A stretch of DNA of 6,403 nt, taken from contig CAMAUG010000226.1 in the NCBI GenBank assembly GCA_945861255.1, forward strand, positions 1-6,403, read 5' to 3'. Below, piece after piece: positions 1 to 6,310 of the stretch; the stretch's first letter is position 1; the number at the start of each line of letters is the position of its first letter. The position numbers and the translations under genes are program-made. The stretch is from Candidatus Sulfopaludibacter sp. SbA3. GTDB lineage: Bacteria; Acidobacteriota; Terriglobia; Bryobacterales; Bryobacteraceae. Below the pieces are notes generated by a model. It saw only the letters and a program-made list of their open reading frames with translations, was not told the DNA's origin and searched no databases.

Positions 1-13
1 AAACACCGGAGCC

Positions 14-148
14 ATACTGTCAATCGGGCATGAAATCGCCAAAGAATCGTCGGCCTTAACTGCCGCCCCGCTCTGGTCAGCTTCGCACAGCGCTGGACCA
101 CAGTTTCTGTTACTAACGACGTCCCATGTGGGCGTCCAATACTGTCAA
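14..148. repeat. Pair of 10-bp direct repeats ATACTGTCAA
   Basis: ATACTGTCAA occurs at 14-23 and again at 139-148, 125 bp apart. Both copies are preceded by CC within a few bases. The reverse complement begins TTGACA, a perfect sigma-70-type -35 hexamer on the minus strand. No -10 box is visible at the right distance from the 139-148 copy, and the expected position for the 14-23 copy falls outside the window. The pair may be chance or two sites for one DNA-binding protein. Confidence 0.3.
118..136. repeat. Small inverted repeat (GACG-t-CCC / GGG-CGTC)
   Basis: GACG (118-121) and CCC (123-125) pair with GGG (130-132) and CGTC (133-136) around an ATGT loop, with one bulged T at 122. The structure lies about 77 bp past the stop of the minus-strand gene. 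No T-run follows on either strand, so a rho-independent terminator is not supported. It may be incidental. Confidence 0.25.
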
Positions 149-160
149 CTCAAGCTGATT

Positions 161-178
161 GCGGTTACCACGGACCGC
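161..178 (-). terminator. Weak hairpin downstream of the secreted-protein gene
   Basis: GCGGT (161-165) and ACCGC (174-178) form a 5-bp GC-rich stem with an 8-nt loop. It begins about 35 bp past the stop codon of the gene that ends at 213. Its position suits a transcript end, but no U-tract follows in the minus direction, so termination is only a possibility. It is the nearest hairpin to that stop that I found. Confidence 0.2.
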
Positions 179-212
179 GCAGGAATTGATCAGGGCTGGT
201 AGGCTCTTAGAT

Positions 213-1319
213 CTACTTGCCACCCTTGGCGGCAGCCTCTTTCTCCTGAGCTCGCGCGCCGGAAAGAATCAAGGGCATGGAGTAGTTGCCCTCGTGGCAT
301 CCGTACTCGTACACGGGATCCTTGCTGGGCCACATCGTGATCTCGCCGGAATACGGCCGCGTGTACAGACTGGGAGCATCCACCGTGAACTGGTAGAGCA
401 AGATGTCGGCAGCGGTGCGAGTAAACCGCTCGGTGACCTTCATGTCCTGATCCGTCCGCTTCCCAATTCCGGAATTGGGCCAGCCTCGCTTACCGTTGAA
501 ATTCGTCGTTTCCACAACCAGGGTGTCGCCTTCATAATGGCCCACTGAATCACCCAGCCATTGCGGCGCGTTCCCGTGGGGACGTCCGTCGATCGGGATG
601 ATCCGCTGGTCATGCATCACTTCCGCCACGATAGCAACGTGATCCTTCGTTTGGACGATGTGATACGTATTGTTGTAGGCATAGGGCAGCAAAGGCACTC
701 CTGTCCCGCTGATACACCGGTCGGCCGTGCTCAAGTCTTCGGGCCCATCGAAGGGGTGCTGAAGCTGATGGGCGGAGGCAACAGCGGACTTTGCCAGTGC
801 TTCCGGCGTCATGGGAGGCATTCTTCCGTTCCCGTCCGTAATGATGGACGTGCGCAGAGTGGAGACGACCTTTCTGCCGTCTTCGAGAAACACTGCGTTG
901 TAGTCACCGACATCGCCGTCGCAATACTGCCCCGGGCGAACCTTGAAAGCGCATGGCGTGCCCTTGGGCGGACGCTTCTCATCCACTCGAATGCTGGCCT
1001 TCTCAATGGCCGGCACTTCGTCCGGCCGTAGGAATTCCCGGTCCTTGAACCGTTCCGGCCTCTGCATCGGCGTCGCCGTAAGGTTGGTCCAGAACCCGGA
1101 AAAATCAGGGCGGCCATCCGCCAAGCGGCGTGGAACATATTTTGCCGGCGCACCGGACGCTGTTTTTGCGGTTGCGTTTTTCGCGGGCGCGCTCGCCGCG
1201 GCGGCCGGGGCTTGCGCCGCAACCGGGACGGGCGCCATGAACACAGCGGCCGCAACAATCAGCAACGGAACGGCGGCGAAACGAGCCACCAGGAAACGAG
1301 ACCGATTGGAACTGATCAT
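213..1319 (-). CDS. Secreted protein of unknown function, Acidobacteriota-type family
   Basis: This encodes a 368-aa exported protein of unknown activity. Residues 1-35 look like a Sec signal peptide: basic start (R7, R9, R13), hydrophobic core at about 14-32, and a cleavage-like VAA/Q or AQA/P site near 35-37. An Ala/Lys/Pro-rich linker follows to about residue 60. The mature domain opens with DGRPDFSGFWTNL (68-80), contains GHYEGDTLVVETTNFN (260-275), and ends with YGCHEGNYSMPLILSGAR (339-356) and a charged tail. From memory, these motifs mark a large uncharacterised family common in Acidobacteriota. Four cysteines (C123, C133, C202, C341) fall in the predicted exported part and could form disulfides. 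The ATG at 1317-1319 is favoured because GAGGGAG lies 8 nt upstream. The gene is transcribed divergently from the helicase and has no operon partner here. Export is well supported, family moderately, function not at all. Confidence 0.88.
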   Translation of the reverse strand: MISSNRSRFLVARFAAVPLLIVAAAVFMAPVPVAAQAPAAAASAPAKNATAKTASGAPAKYVPRRLADGRPDFSGFWTNLTATPMQRPERFKDREFLRPDEVPAIEKASIRVDEKRPPKGTPCAFKVRPGQYCDGDVGDYNAVFLEDGRKVVSTLRTSIITDGNGRMPPMTPEALAKSAVASAHQLQHPFDGPEDLSTADRCISGTGVPLLPYAYNNTYHIVQTKDHVAIVAEVMHDQRIIPIDGRPHGNAPQWLGDSVGHYEGDTLVVETTNFNGKRGWPNSGIGKRTDQDMKVTERFTRTAADILLYQFTVDAPSLYTRPYSGEITMWPSKDPVYEYGCHEGNYSMPLILSGARAQEKEAAAKGGK

Positions 1320-1327
1320 GATTTAGT

Positions 1328-1334
1328 CTCCCTC
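1328..1334 (-). promoter_or_regulatory. Ribosome binding site of the secreted-protein gene
   Basis: On the minus strand this reads GAGGGAG, a good Shine-Dalgarno match. It is separated by 8 nt from the ATG at 1317-1319 and supports that start. Confidence 0.7.
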
Positions 1335-1344
1335 AAACAATCAA

Positions 1345-1374
1345 ACTTTAGCGCGTCAGATGGTTGTGTAGCAA
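1345..1374 (-). promoter_or_regulatory. Candidate promoter of the secreted-protein gene
   Basis: On the minus strand, TTGCTA (1374-1369) is followed after 18 bp by TAAAGT (1350-1345). Each hexamer matches four of six positions of the sigma-70 consensus. A start near 1338 would leave a leader of roughly 20 nt containing the GAGGGAG site. Position and spacing are reasonable, but the match is weak and could be chance. Confidence 0.35.
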
Positions 1375-1677
1375 ATTCTGAATGGGGCGCGCGCGGGCAG
1401 ATCGCAACTCGGCCTTCGATCCTCAAGGGGCGAAAAAGGGGGGATGCACAATTCTTGGCGCCGAATACATTGGGAAAGCGATAGATCCTGGAAGTCGTGA
1501 GACGTTGACTGATGACCCAGGGAAACCAGGGGTCCGTCCGGGTTCGGGACAGTCGAGTGGGAGGAAGTTTGCCTGGCATTTCCTCGAACGCCGTATCCTG
1601 GGAGTTTCTGCAATACGCACTCGTTCCTGCATGCCTTGCGAACGCCGCGTCTCGAGCCTCGTGTATTTTCCTAACGC

Positions 1678-1686
1678 TGCTATCCT
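1678..1686 (+). promoter_or_regulatory. Candidate extended -10 element for the helicase
   Basis: TGCTATCCT resembles an extended -10 box (TGn plus TATCCT, which matches TATAAT at four of six positions). It ends about 50 bp before the chosen helicase ATG. No good -35 box lies 17 bp upstream, although extended -10 promoters can do without one. If real, it would exclude translation from the upstream in-frame starts at 1382 and 1631. Confidence 0.25.
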
Positions 1687-1735
1687 GAAAACTGGCAACG
1701 TTCCGGTTCGTCGCAGGAAGAACCGAACACAATTG

Positions 1736-2980
1736 ATGCAGCATTTTTCCGAGCTCAATCTTTGCTCCGCGTTGCGGAACAACCTCGATAAGAACCAATT
1801 CGTCACTCCGACGCCCGTCCAGGCGCAAGCCATTCCGCCGCTCATGGAAGGTCGCGACGTCGTGGCGACCGCGCAGACTGGCACAGGCAAGACTCTGGCG
1901 TTCTCAATTCCGATGATTGAAGCTCTCGCCGCCGTTCCCCGCACCAAAGCAATAAAAGTCCTGATCCTCAGTCCGACACGCGAACTTGCCATTCAGATCG
2001 ATGCAGCATTCCGGCAACTCGCCCACGGCATGCGCATCCGCACCGCCGTGGTTGTGGGCGGCATGAGCGAGACCAACCAGTTGCGCGATATCCAGGTTGG
2101 GGCCGAAGTGGTGATCGCGACGCCGGGCCGTCTCTGCGACTATCTGGAACGGCGGCTGATCGATCTTTCAGGCGCCTCCACTGTGGTTCTCGACGAGGCC
2201 GATCGGATGCTCGATATGGGCTTCCTGCCCTCTCTGCGCATCATCCTCGACAAGCTTCCGGCGAAACGCCACACAATGCTTTTCTCCGCGACGATGGAGC
2301 AATCTGTGGCGGGTCTGATCGCAAGTTACGTGCACAATCCGGTGCGGATCGCCGTCGAGGCATGCGCACAGACAGCCGGCCGGATCGATCTCTTCTGCTA
2401 CGAAGTCGCTCAGGGTTCCAAGTTTGATCTCCTCGAGCGTCTGCTGAAGAACGAGAAGGGTTCTTTCCTCGTCTTCGTGGCCACTAAAGAGGGCGCCGAC
2501 AGGCTCGCGAAATTTCTGGAGCGCGGGAAACACAAGGTGGCTTCGATCCACGGCGACCGCTCGCAGAGCAAGCGGAACGAAGCGCTCCAAGGTTTCAAAG
2601 ATGGTGTTTACCGTGTACTGGTCGCCACCGACGTGGCGGCGCGCGGGATTCATGTAGATGACATCGCGCATGTCGTGAACTACGATTTGCCGCAGGAGGC
2701 GGGAAACTTCATTCATCGCGTCGGACGCACGGGCCGCGCCGGCGCGCGTGGCGCCTCCTGGACCTTTGTGACTCCGATCGAACGCTCCGATGTGCGCAAC
2801 TATGAGCGCGCACTGGGGATTCAGGTGCAATATCGCGAACTTCCGTCGCTGCCTCGGCCCATCGGGCTCGTGACGGATGTGGAGGCGTTTCTGGCTTCGA
2901 TGAGTACCAGCCAGCCGTCGGGCAACGGGCCGAAGCCGGCAACGACGAGAAGCTTCTCGGGCAGCCGCCGGCGTCGCTGA
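1736..2980 (+). CDS. rhlE: DEAD-box ATP-dependent RNA helicase, RhlE-like
   Basis: This is a 414-aa cytoplasmic helicase predicted to unwind short RNA duplexes using ATP, probably in ribosome assembly or RNA turnover. All core motifs are visible: Q motif FVTPTPVQAQAIP (22-34), motif I AQTGTGKT (46-53), PTRELA (80-85), GG (108-109), TPGRL (129-133), DEAD (153-156), SAT (184-186), motif IV FLVFVAT (244-250), motif V ATDVAARGI (297-305) and motif VI HRVGRTGRAG (327-336). A short basic tail ending SRRRR follows the second RecA-like domain. The ATG at 1736 is chosen because the protein then begins MQHFSELNL, the usual RhlE-type opening just before the Q motif. The frame is open further upstream (ATGs at 1382 and 1631), but that part resembles nothing I know. 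The ribosome binding site is poor: AGGAAG at 1715-1720 sits 15 nt away. Helicase identity is near certain; RhlE rather than another DEAD-box subgroup is inferred from the motif wording and compact size. Confidence 0.92.
   Translation: MQHFSELNLCSALRNNLDKNQFVTPTPVQAQAIPPLMEGRDVVATAQTGTGKTLAFSIPMIEALAAVPRTKAIKVLILSPTRELAIQIDAAFRQLAHGMRIRTAVVVGGMSETNQLRDIQVGAEVVIATPGRLCDYLERRLIDLSGASTVVLDEADRMLDMGFLPSLRIILDKLPAKRHTMLFSATMEQSVAGLIASYVHNPVRIAVEACAQTAGRIDLFCYEVAQGSKFDLLERLLKNEKGSFLVFVATKEGADRLAKFLERGKHKVASIHGDRSQSKRNEALQGFKDGVYRVLVATDVAARGIHVDDIAHVVNYDLPQEAGNFIHRVGRTGRAGARGASWTFVTPIERSDVRNYERALGIQVQYRELPSLPRPIGLVTDVEAFLASMSTSQPSGNGPKPATTRSFSGSRRRR
2946..2959. repeat. Perfect 14-bp palindrome CGAGAAGCTTCTCG
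   Basis: CGAGAAGCTTCTCG is fully self-complementary and lies inside the last codons of the helicase, encoding part of its Ser/Arg-rich tail. In RNA a hairpin would need some of the centre opened as a loop. It is flanked by CGACG (2943-2947) and CGTCG (2972-2976), which could pair over a longer range. It may be coincidental, a protein site, or part of a 3'-end structure. Confidence 0.4.
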
Positions 2981-3028
2981 ATTTGTTGTCCAGAAGTCCG
3001 GTTGCAGGAAGTTTCGTTTGGCTGCGTG

Positions 3029-3074
3029 GTCGGCATCTCGCCGACGGGATTCAACCCGCCATCCGCCCGGCGGC
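3029..3074. terminator. Hairpin cluster between convergent genes, possible terminator
   Basis: The 185-bp spacer (2981-3165) between the convergent helicase and molybdoenzyme genes holds three nearby inverted repeats. GTCGGC (3029-3034) pairs with GCCGAC (3040-3045) around ATCTC. CGGG (3045-3048) pairs with CCCG (3055-3058). CCGC (3063-3066) pairs with GCGG (3070-3073). The first is the strongest, with 6 bp and a 5-nt loop. The first two share base 3045, so they compete slightly. None is followed by a T-run, so intrinsic termination in the classic form is not shown. Position between two converging stops is the main argument. Confidence 0.3.
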
Positions 3075-3165
3075 TAAGTCGCGTATGGCACATCCGGAAA
3101 GTGGGCGTAAAATGCCTTACTCGTGGACTTGTGTGATTGGAGGTATGGGCCCTCAGTCCGGTGGC

Positions 3166-5970
3166 TCAAGCCAGCGCGTCCAGCATCCTGGACTTCCGGA
3201 TCGGCAGATCTTTCATGCGGCGTCCGGTTGCGTTAAAGATGGCGTTGGCCACGGCGGCTACCGCCGGCAGTTTGCTGGCTTCGCCGATGCTCTTGGCGCC
3301 GAACGGCCCGTAGCCATCGTCGTTCTCAAGGAAGATCACATCGATATCGGGCGAATCCATATGCGTGGGGACGCGCTGCCCGTAATAGCCGGCCGTCAAA
3401 GGCTGCCCGTTGCGATAGTCGTAGCGCAGCTCTTCGTGCAGCGCCATGCCGATGCCCATGATGATGCCGCCGCGGATCTGGCTGACGGCGGTCAGCGGAT
3501 TCATGATGCGCCCGCTGTCGTGCACGGCCACATATTTCGAAATGCGCACGCGGCCGGTCTCCGTATCGGCTTCCACTTCGACGAAATGCGCGCCGAACGA
3601 GTTGCGCAACTTCCCGCCAGGGATGGTGGGATTGGCGTCCACGGGAGCCGTCCACACGTCGCTGCCCTTCGGCATTCCTTTTTCAGCGATCTGTTTCTTG
3701 AGCGCTTGCGCGGCTTCCACCACGGCATGCCCGGTCATGACGGTGGTGCGGCTGCCCGATTCGCCCACCGAATAAGGGCACATGGCCGTATCGCCCCAGA
3801 CGACGTTCACTTGTGAGAGCGGCACGCCCAGCGCCTCGGCCGCGATCAAACCCATGGTGGTCTTGGCGCCGGTGCCGACGTCCGTCACTCCCACGTGGAC
3901 GCTGTACTGGCCCTTGGCATCCACGCGCATCACCGCGCTGCTGCGGCCTAGCCCAGCACGGAACGCGACGAACGCCACGCCCGCGCCGCGCTTCATGGGT
4001 CCTGTATCGGAGCCGGGCTCCTTGTGCCAGCGCCTGGTCCACTCGAACGCTTCCGCGCCGCGGCGAAGGCATTCTTCGAGCGTATAGTTGGTGAAGGACA
4101 CCTCGCCGCCATTGCGGACCATGTTCTTGCGCACGAATTCCAGCGGGTCCATTTTCAACTTGTAAGCGACGTCGTCCATCATGGACTGAATGCCGTAAAA
4201 ACCTTGCGGAAACTCCGGGCCCCGGAAATTTCCCGACGTGGTCTTGTTGGTGTACACCGGATGCACCAGCGCTTCGACGTGCTCACAGTGATACAAATCC
4301 ACGCCGCCGATGGCGCCCGAATTCTTGCGGTACGGTCCCATGCCGCTGTAGCCGCGCAGTTGCAGGGCGCGCAGCTCTCCGTCCCGGCTGACGCCGACCT
4401 TGTAGTATTGCGTGGTGGGCCAGCGGCCGTGCATCCCCAGAAAATCTTCGCGGCGGGAAAGCTCCAACCTTACCGGCGCGCCGGCTTCCTTAGCCAGCAT
4501 GGCGGCGATGAGGTCGGCATCCTGATTCTGATTCTTGTTGCCGAAGTTGCCGCCCATGTACTGGCACACGACGCGGACGTTGGCCATGGGGATGCCCAGA
4601 TCCCGCGCCATGTCATTCCGGCAATTGGCGATGCCGCCGGTGGGCGTGTACACGGTCAGCTTGTCGCCGTCCCACTGGGCCAGCGCGGCGCGCGGCTCCA
4701 TTTGCGCGTTGTGCTCGAACGCGGTGGTGTAGCGGTCTTCGAAGACGCGGTCCGACGCACGGAAACCTTCTTCGACATTGCCGCGTTTTTCGGTGATAGG
4801 CTTCAAATCATTGCGAACGTCGGGCGACAGATTCCCCTCCGGCCAGATGGACACGGCGCCGGGCTTGAGGGCTTCCTCAGGATCCATGACGAACGGCAAC
4901 GTTTCGTAATCCACTTTGATTAACGCAAGGGCTTCCTCGGCCACGTGACGGTCCACTGCCGCTACGGCGGCCACGGGTTCGCCGACGAATCGCACGGGGT
5001 TGTTGAAGGCGTAACGCCGGTGTTTGGTGATTTTCTTCACGTCGTCGTTATACTGACGGCCGCCGGAGATGGACCCCGAGCCCCACACCACTTTGCAGTT
5101 CTCATGAGTCAGCACGGCTTTGACGCCGGGCAGGGCCAGCGCCTTCGACGCGTCAATGCTCCTGATGCGCGCATGAGGATGGGGACTGCGTAGTACGCGC
5201 GCGTACAACATGCCGGGAAGTTGAACGTCGGCGGTATAAGTTGCCTTACCGGAAACGCGCAGCAGGGCGTCAATGCGCGTGGTGGAGCGACCGACGGTCT
5301 TTAGCTTGGCTACCGTCGCGCCCTGCGCGTCATGAAACACGCCGCCGGGAGTGGCCGTGCGCGTTCCCGCCGCCGCCGACGCGGCCTCAATATAGCGGTG
5401 ATAGTTCGAACAGCGGCACAAGTTACCGGTCATGGCGGCCTGCAGCTCCGCTCTAGTAGCCCGCGGATTCTTTGTCAACGCGGCTTTGGCGCTCATCAAC
5501 TGGCCGGAGGTGCAGAAGCCGCACTGGGGAGCGTCGTGCTCAATGAAGGCCTCTTGCAGGGGATCGAGCTTGCCGTTTTTCGCAAGCCCCTCCACGGTCT
5601 GAATGGAGCGCCCGTCCATCCACACGGCCAACTGGCTGCACGAATACATGGGCTTGCCGTCCACGAGCACGGTGCAGGCTCCGCATTCACCGCGATCGCA
5701 ACCGATCTTGGTTCCGGTGAGCCGCATGTGATCGCGCAGCGTCTCCACCAGCGTCCAGCGGTCTTCCACCTGGACACTGCGCGCGACGCCGTTGACGGTC
5801 AAGCGGATAGTGCGGCGCGTAGCGCCCGGTGCGGTGGCAGCGGCGTCACTGCCCTGCCCTTGCAGGATGGGGGCGACGACCAGGGCCGCTCCCGTACCCT
5901 CCAAAAACGTACGGCGCGAGATGGCGCGTTTTTTCTTGGCACTGATCTTGGCACTCATCTTGGAACCCAT
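3166..5970 (-). CDS. Tat-exported molybdenum hydroxylase, fused [2Fe-2S] and molybdopterin domains
   Basis: This is a 934-aa xanthine dehydrogenase / aldehyde oxidoreductase-type enzyme, predicted to hydroxylate an aldehyde or N-heterocycle in the periplasm. A Tat signal (SRRTFL, 18-23, then hydrophobic 25-36) precedes the [2Fe-2S] module. That module holds all eight cysteines: C91, C96, C99, C111 and C150, C153, C185, C187. A hammerhead domain follows (about 234-352), then the molybdopterin region with GGNFGNK (473-479), NFRGPEFPQG (581-590), DVGTG (697-701), GESGSRTTVMTG (736-747) and SIGE (894-897), whose E897 matches the catalytic glutamate. There is no FAD domain. The arrangement resembles Desulfovibrio gigas aldehyde oxidoreductase (about 907 aa) more than three-subunit enzymes such as PaoABC. 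The ATG at 5968-5970 is preferred because GGGAGG lies 8 nt upstream; the TTG at 5998-6000 overlaps the -10 box. No partner subunit or chaperone adjoins it. The fold is certain, the substrate unknown. Confidence 0.96.
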   Translation of the reverse strand: MGSKMSAKISAKKKRAISRRTFLEGTGAALVVAPILQGQGSDAAATAPGATRRTIRLTVNGVARSVQVEDRWTLVETLRDHMRLTGTKIGCDRGECGACTVLVDGKPMYSCSQLAVWMDGRSIQTVEGLAKNGKLDPLQEAFIEHDAPQCGFCTSGQLMSAKAALTKNPRATRAELQAAMTGNLCRCSNYHRYIEAASAAAGTRTATPGGVFHDAQGATVAKLKTVGRSTTRIDALLRVSGKATYTADVQLPGMLYARVLRSPHPHARIRSIDASKALALPGVKAVLTHENCKVVWGSGSISGGRQYNDDVKKITKHRRYAFNNPVRFVGEPVAAVAAVDRHVAEEALALIKVDYETLPFVMDPEEALKPGAVSIWPEGNLSPDVRNDLKPITEKRGNVEEGFRASDRVFEDRYTTAFEHNAQMEPRAALAQWDGDKLTVYTPTGGIANCRNDMARDLGIPMANVRVVCQYMGGNFGNKNQNQDADLIAAMLAKEAGAPVRLELSRREDFLGMHGRWPTTQYYKVGVSRDGELRALQLRGYSGMGPYRKNSGAIGGVDLYHCEHVEALVHPVYTNKTTSGNFRGPEFPQGFYGIQSMMDDVAYKLKMDPLEFVRKNMVRNGGEVSFTNYTLEECLRRGAEAFEWTRRWHKEPGSDTGPMKRGAGVAFVAFRAGLGRSSAVMRVDAKGQYSVHVGVTDVGTGAKTTMGLIAAEALGVPLSQVNVVWGDTAMCPYSVGESGSRTTVMTGHAVVEAAQALKKQIAEKGMPKGSDVWTAPVDANPTIPGGKLRNSFGAHFVEVEADTETGRVRISKYVAVHDSGRIMNPLTAVSQIRGGIIMGIGMALHEELRYDYRNGQPLTAGYYGQRVPTHMDSPDIDVIFLENDDGYGPFGAKSIGEASKLPAVAAVANAIFNATGRRMKDLPIRKSRMLDALA

Positions 5971-5978
5971 GCGGCGAG

Positions 5979-5984
5979 CCTCCC
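5979..5984 (-). promoter_or_regulatory. Ribosome binding site fixing the molybdoenzyme start
   Basis: The minus strand reads GGGAGG, with an 8-nt spacer to the ATG at 5968-5970. It favours this ATG over the upstream TTG (5998-6000) and the downstream ATG (5956-5958), and so gives a 934-residue precursor. Confidence 0.75.
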
Positions 5985-5999
5985 ATCCCAAACCACCCA

Positions 6000-6028
6000 A
6001 TTATACTGAACCGCGCGCAGGGAATGAA
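6000..6028 (-). promoter_or_regulatory. Promoter of the molybdoenzyme gene
   Basis: The minus strand has a perfect TATAAT at 6005-6000. It is preceded after 17 bp by TTCATT (6028-6023), which matches three of six -35 positions. Transcription would begin near 5993, giving a leader of about 23 nt that includes the GGGAGG site. A perfect -10 hexamer in GC-rich DNA at the right distance is good evidence, although the -35 is weak. It also implies that the gene is transcribed on its own rather than from an upstream operon. Confidence 0.55.
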
Positions 6029-6183
6029 GGGTTTAGGGGGAGCGACCACGTGGAGAGACACTTCGGCTGTGGCCATTGGGGCCAATAGGCGAGAAATGCG
6101 TGAGTAATCGCGGGTGGGGCCCGCAGGGCGTGAGAGCGGCCCCGTGCAGTACGGTGCCGCATTTGCTGTTGGCCGGCGCGCGC

Positions 6184-6205
6184 GGGTGGCCGTTTCGAGC
6201 CACCC
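6184..6205. repeat. 7-bp perfect hairpin GGGTGGC/GCCACCC
   Basis: GGGTGGC (6184-6190) pairs with GCCACCC (6199-6205) around an 8-nt loop, the longest perfect small-loop stem I found here. On the plus strand it is followed by a pyrimidine-rich stretch (6211-6222), so it could act as a plus-strand terminator. No plus-strand gene leads into it. On the minus strand it follows the 6209-6211 TGA closely but lacks a T-run. Confidence 0.4.
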
Positions 6206-6246
6206 AAATCAGTTCCTTTCTTCGAGGCCTCTAGCCGTGTTGTTGA

Positions 6247-6310
6247 CCCGCAACGGCGCGGGGCCGCCGGTTGTCCGGGGCGGCTCGGTCCGTTTCTTTT
6301 CCCGCAACGG
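6247..6310. repeat. Pair of 10-bp direct repeats CCCGCAACGG
   Basis: CCCGCAACGG occurs at 6247-6256 and 6301-6310, 54 bp apart, within the non-coding stretch upstream of the molybdoenzyme promoter. With two copies and high GC content, chance is a real possibility. A pair of operator half-sites is the alternative. Confidence 0.3.

Larger units (their letters stand above)
1..212. other. Left-edge intergenic region, no convincing gene
   Basis: This stretch lies downstream of the minus-strand gene that stops at 213. It is visibly less GC-rich than the genes. One plus-strand frame is open from the window edge (position 2) to a TAG at 200-202, about 66 codons. The predicted peptide matches no family I recognise, and an open frame of this length is not rare by chance. 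I see a repeated 10-mer and two short inverted repeats, listed separately, and no promoter or RNA gene I would defend. Confidence 0.5.
1320..1735. other. Divergent intergenic region between secreted-protein and helicase genes
   Basis: These 416 bp should carry the control elements of both flanking genes. The plus-strand helicase frame stays open upstream to an ATG at 1382, which directly follows an in-frame TGA at 1379-1381. Minus-strand frames are also open across most of the region, so openness here says little about coding. An AAAAAGGGGGG run lies at 1433-1443. A 6-bp inverted repeat GAGGAA/TTCCTC (1561-1566 / 1580-1585) surrounds a 13-nt loop. No separate gene is convincing. Confidence 0.55.

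Noticed and set aside
2..202. Plus-strand partial open frame from the left edge ending at TAG 200-202
   Set aside because: About 66 codons with no recognisable motif and mixed third-position bases. It could be the tail of a real gene converging on the one that ends at 213, but the evidence is too thin without the sequence to the left.
1316..1992. Two minus-strand open frames (1316-1828 and 1423-1992) across the helicase 5' end
   Set aside because: They overlap the conserved Q motif and motif I coding region and have no recognisable domain. The first also runs into the start region of the secreted-protein gene.
3040..3060. tRNA T-arm-like segment (CGGG-ATTCAA-CCCG)
   Set aside because: The loop is 6 nt instead of 7, and no acceptor stem, anticodon arm or D-arm can be placed around it.
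2983..3816. Plus-strand open frame of 277 codons opposite the molybdoenzyme 3' half
   Set aside because: It lies antisense to a gene with full family motifs. Its translation is rich in His, Arg, Ala and Gly with no recognisable domain, as expected for the reverse frame of a GC-rich gene.
4024..4923. Plus-strand open frame of 299 codons antisense to the molybdopterin domain
   Set aside because: Same reasoning: the sense strand carries conserved motifs throughout, and the antisense product resembles no family.
5971..6000. TTG start at 5998-6000 extending the molybdoenzyme by 10 residues
   Set aside because: The TTG overlaps the perfect -10 box, and the GGGAGG site is correctly spaced for the ATG at 5968-5970 instead.
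5332..6009. Plus-strand open frame of 225 codons antisense to the Tat/[2Fe-2S] region
   Set aside because: It overlaps the eight cluster cysteines and Tat motif on the other strand and runs out through the molybdoenzyme promoter. A shadow frame is the simpler reading.
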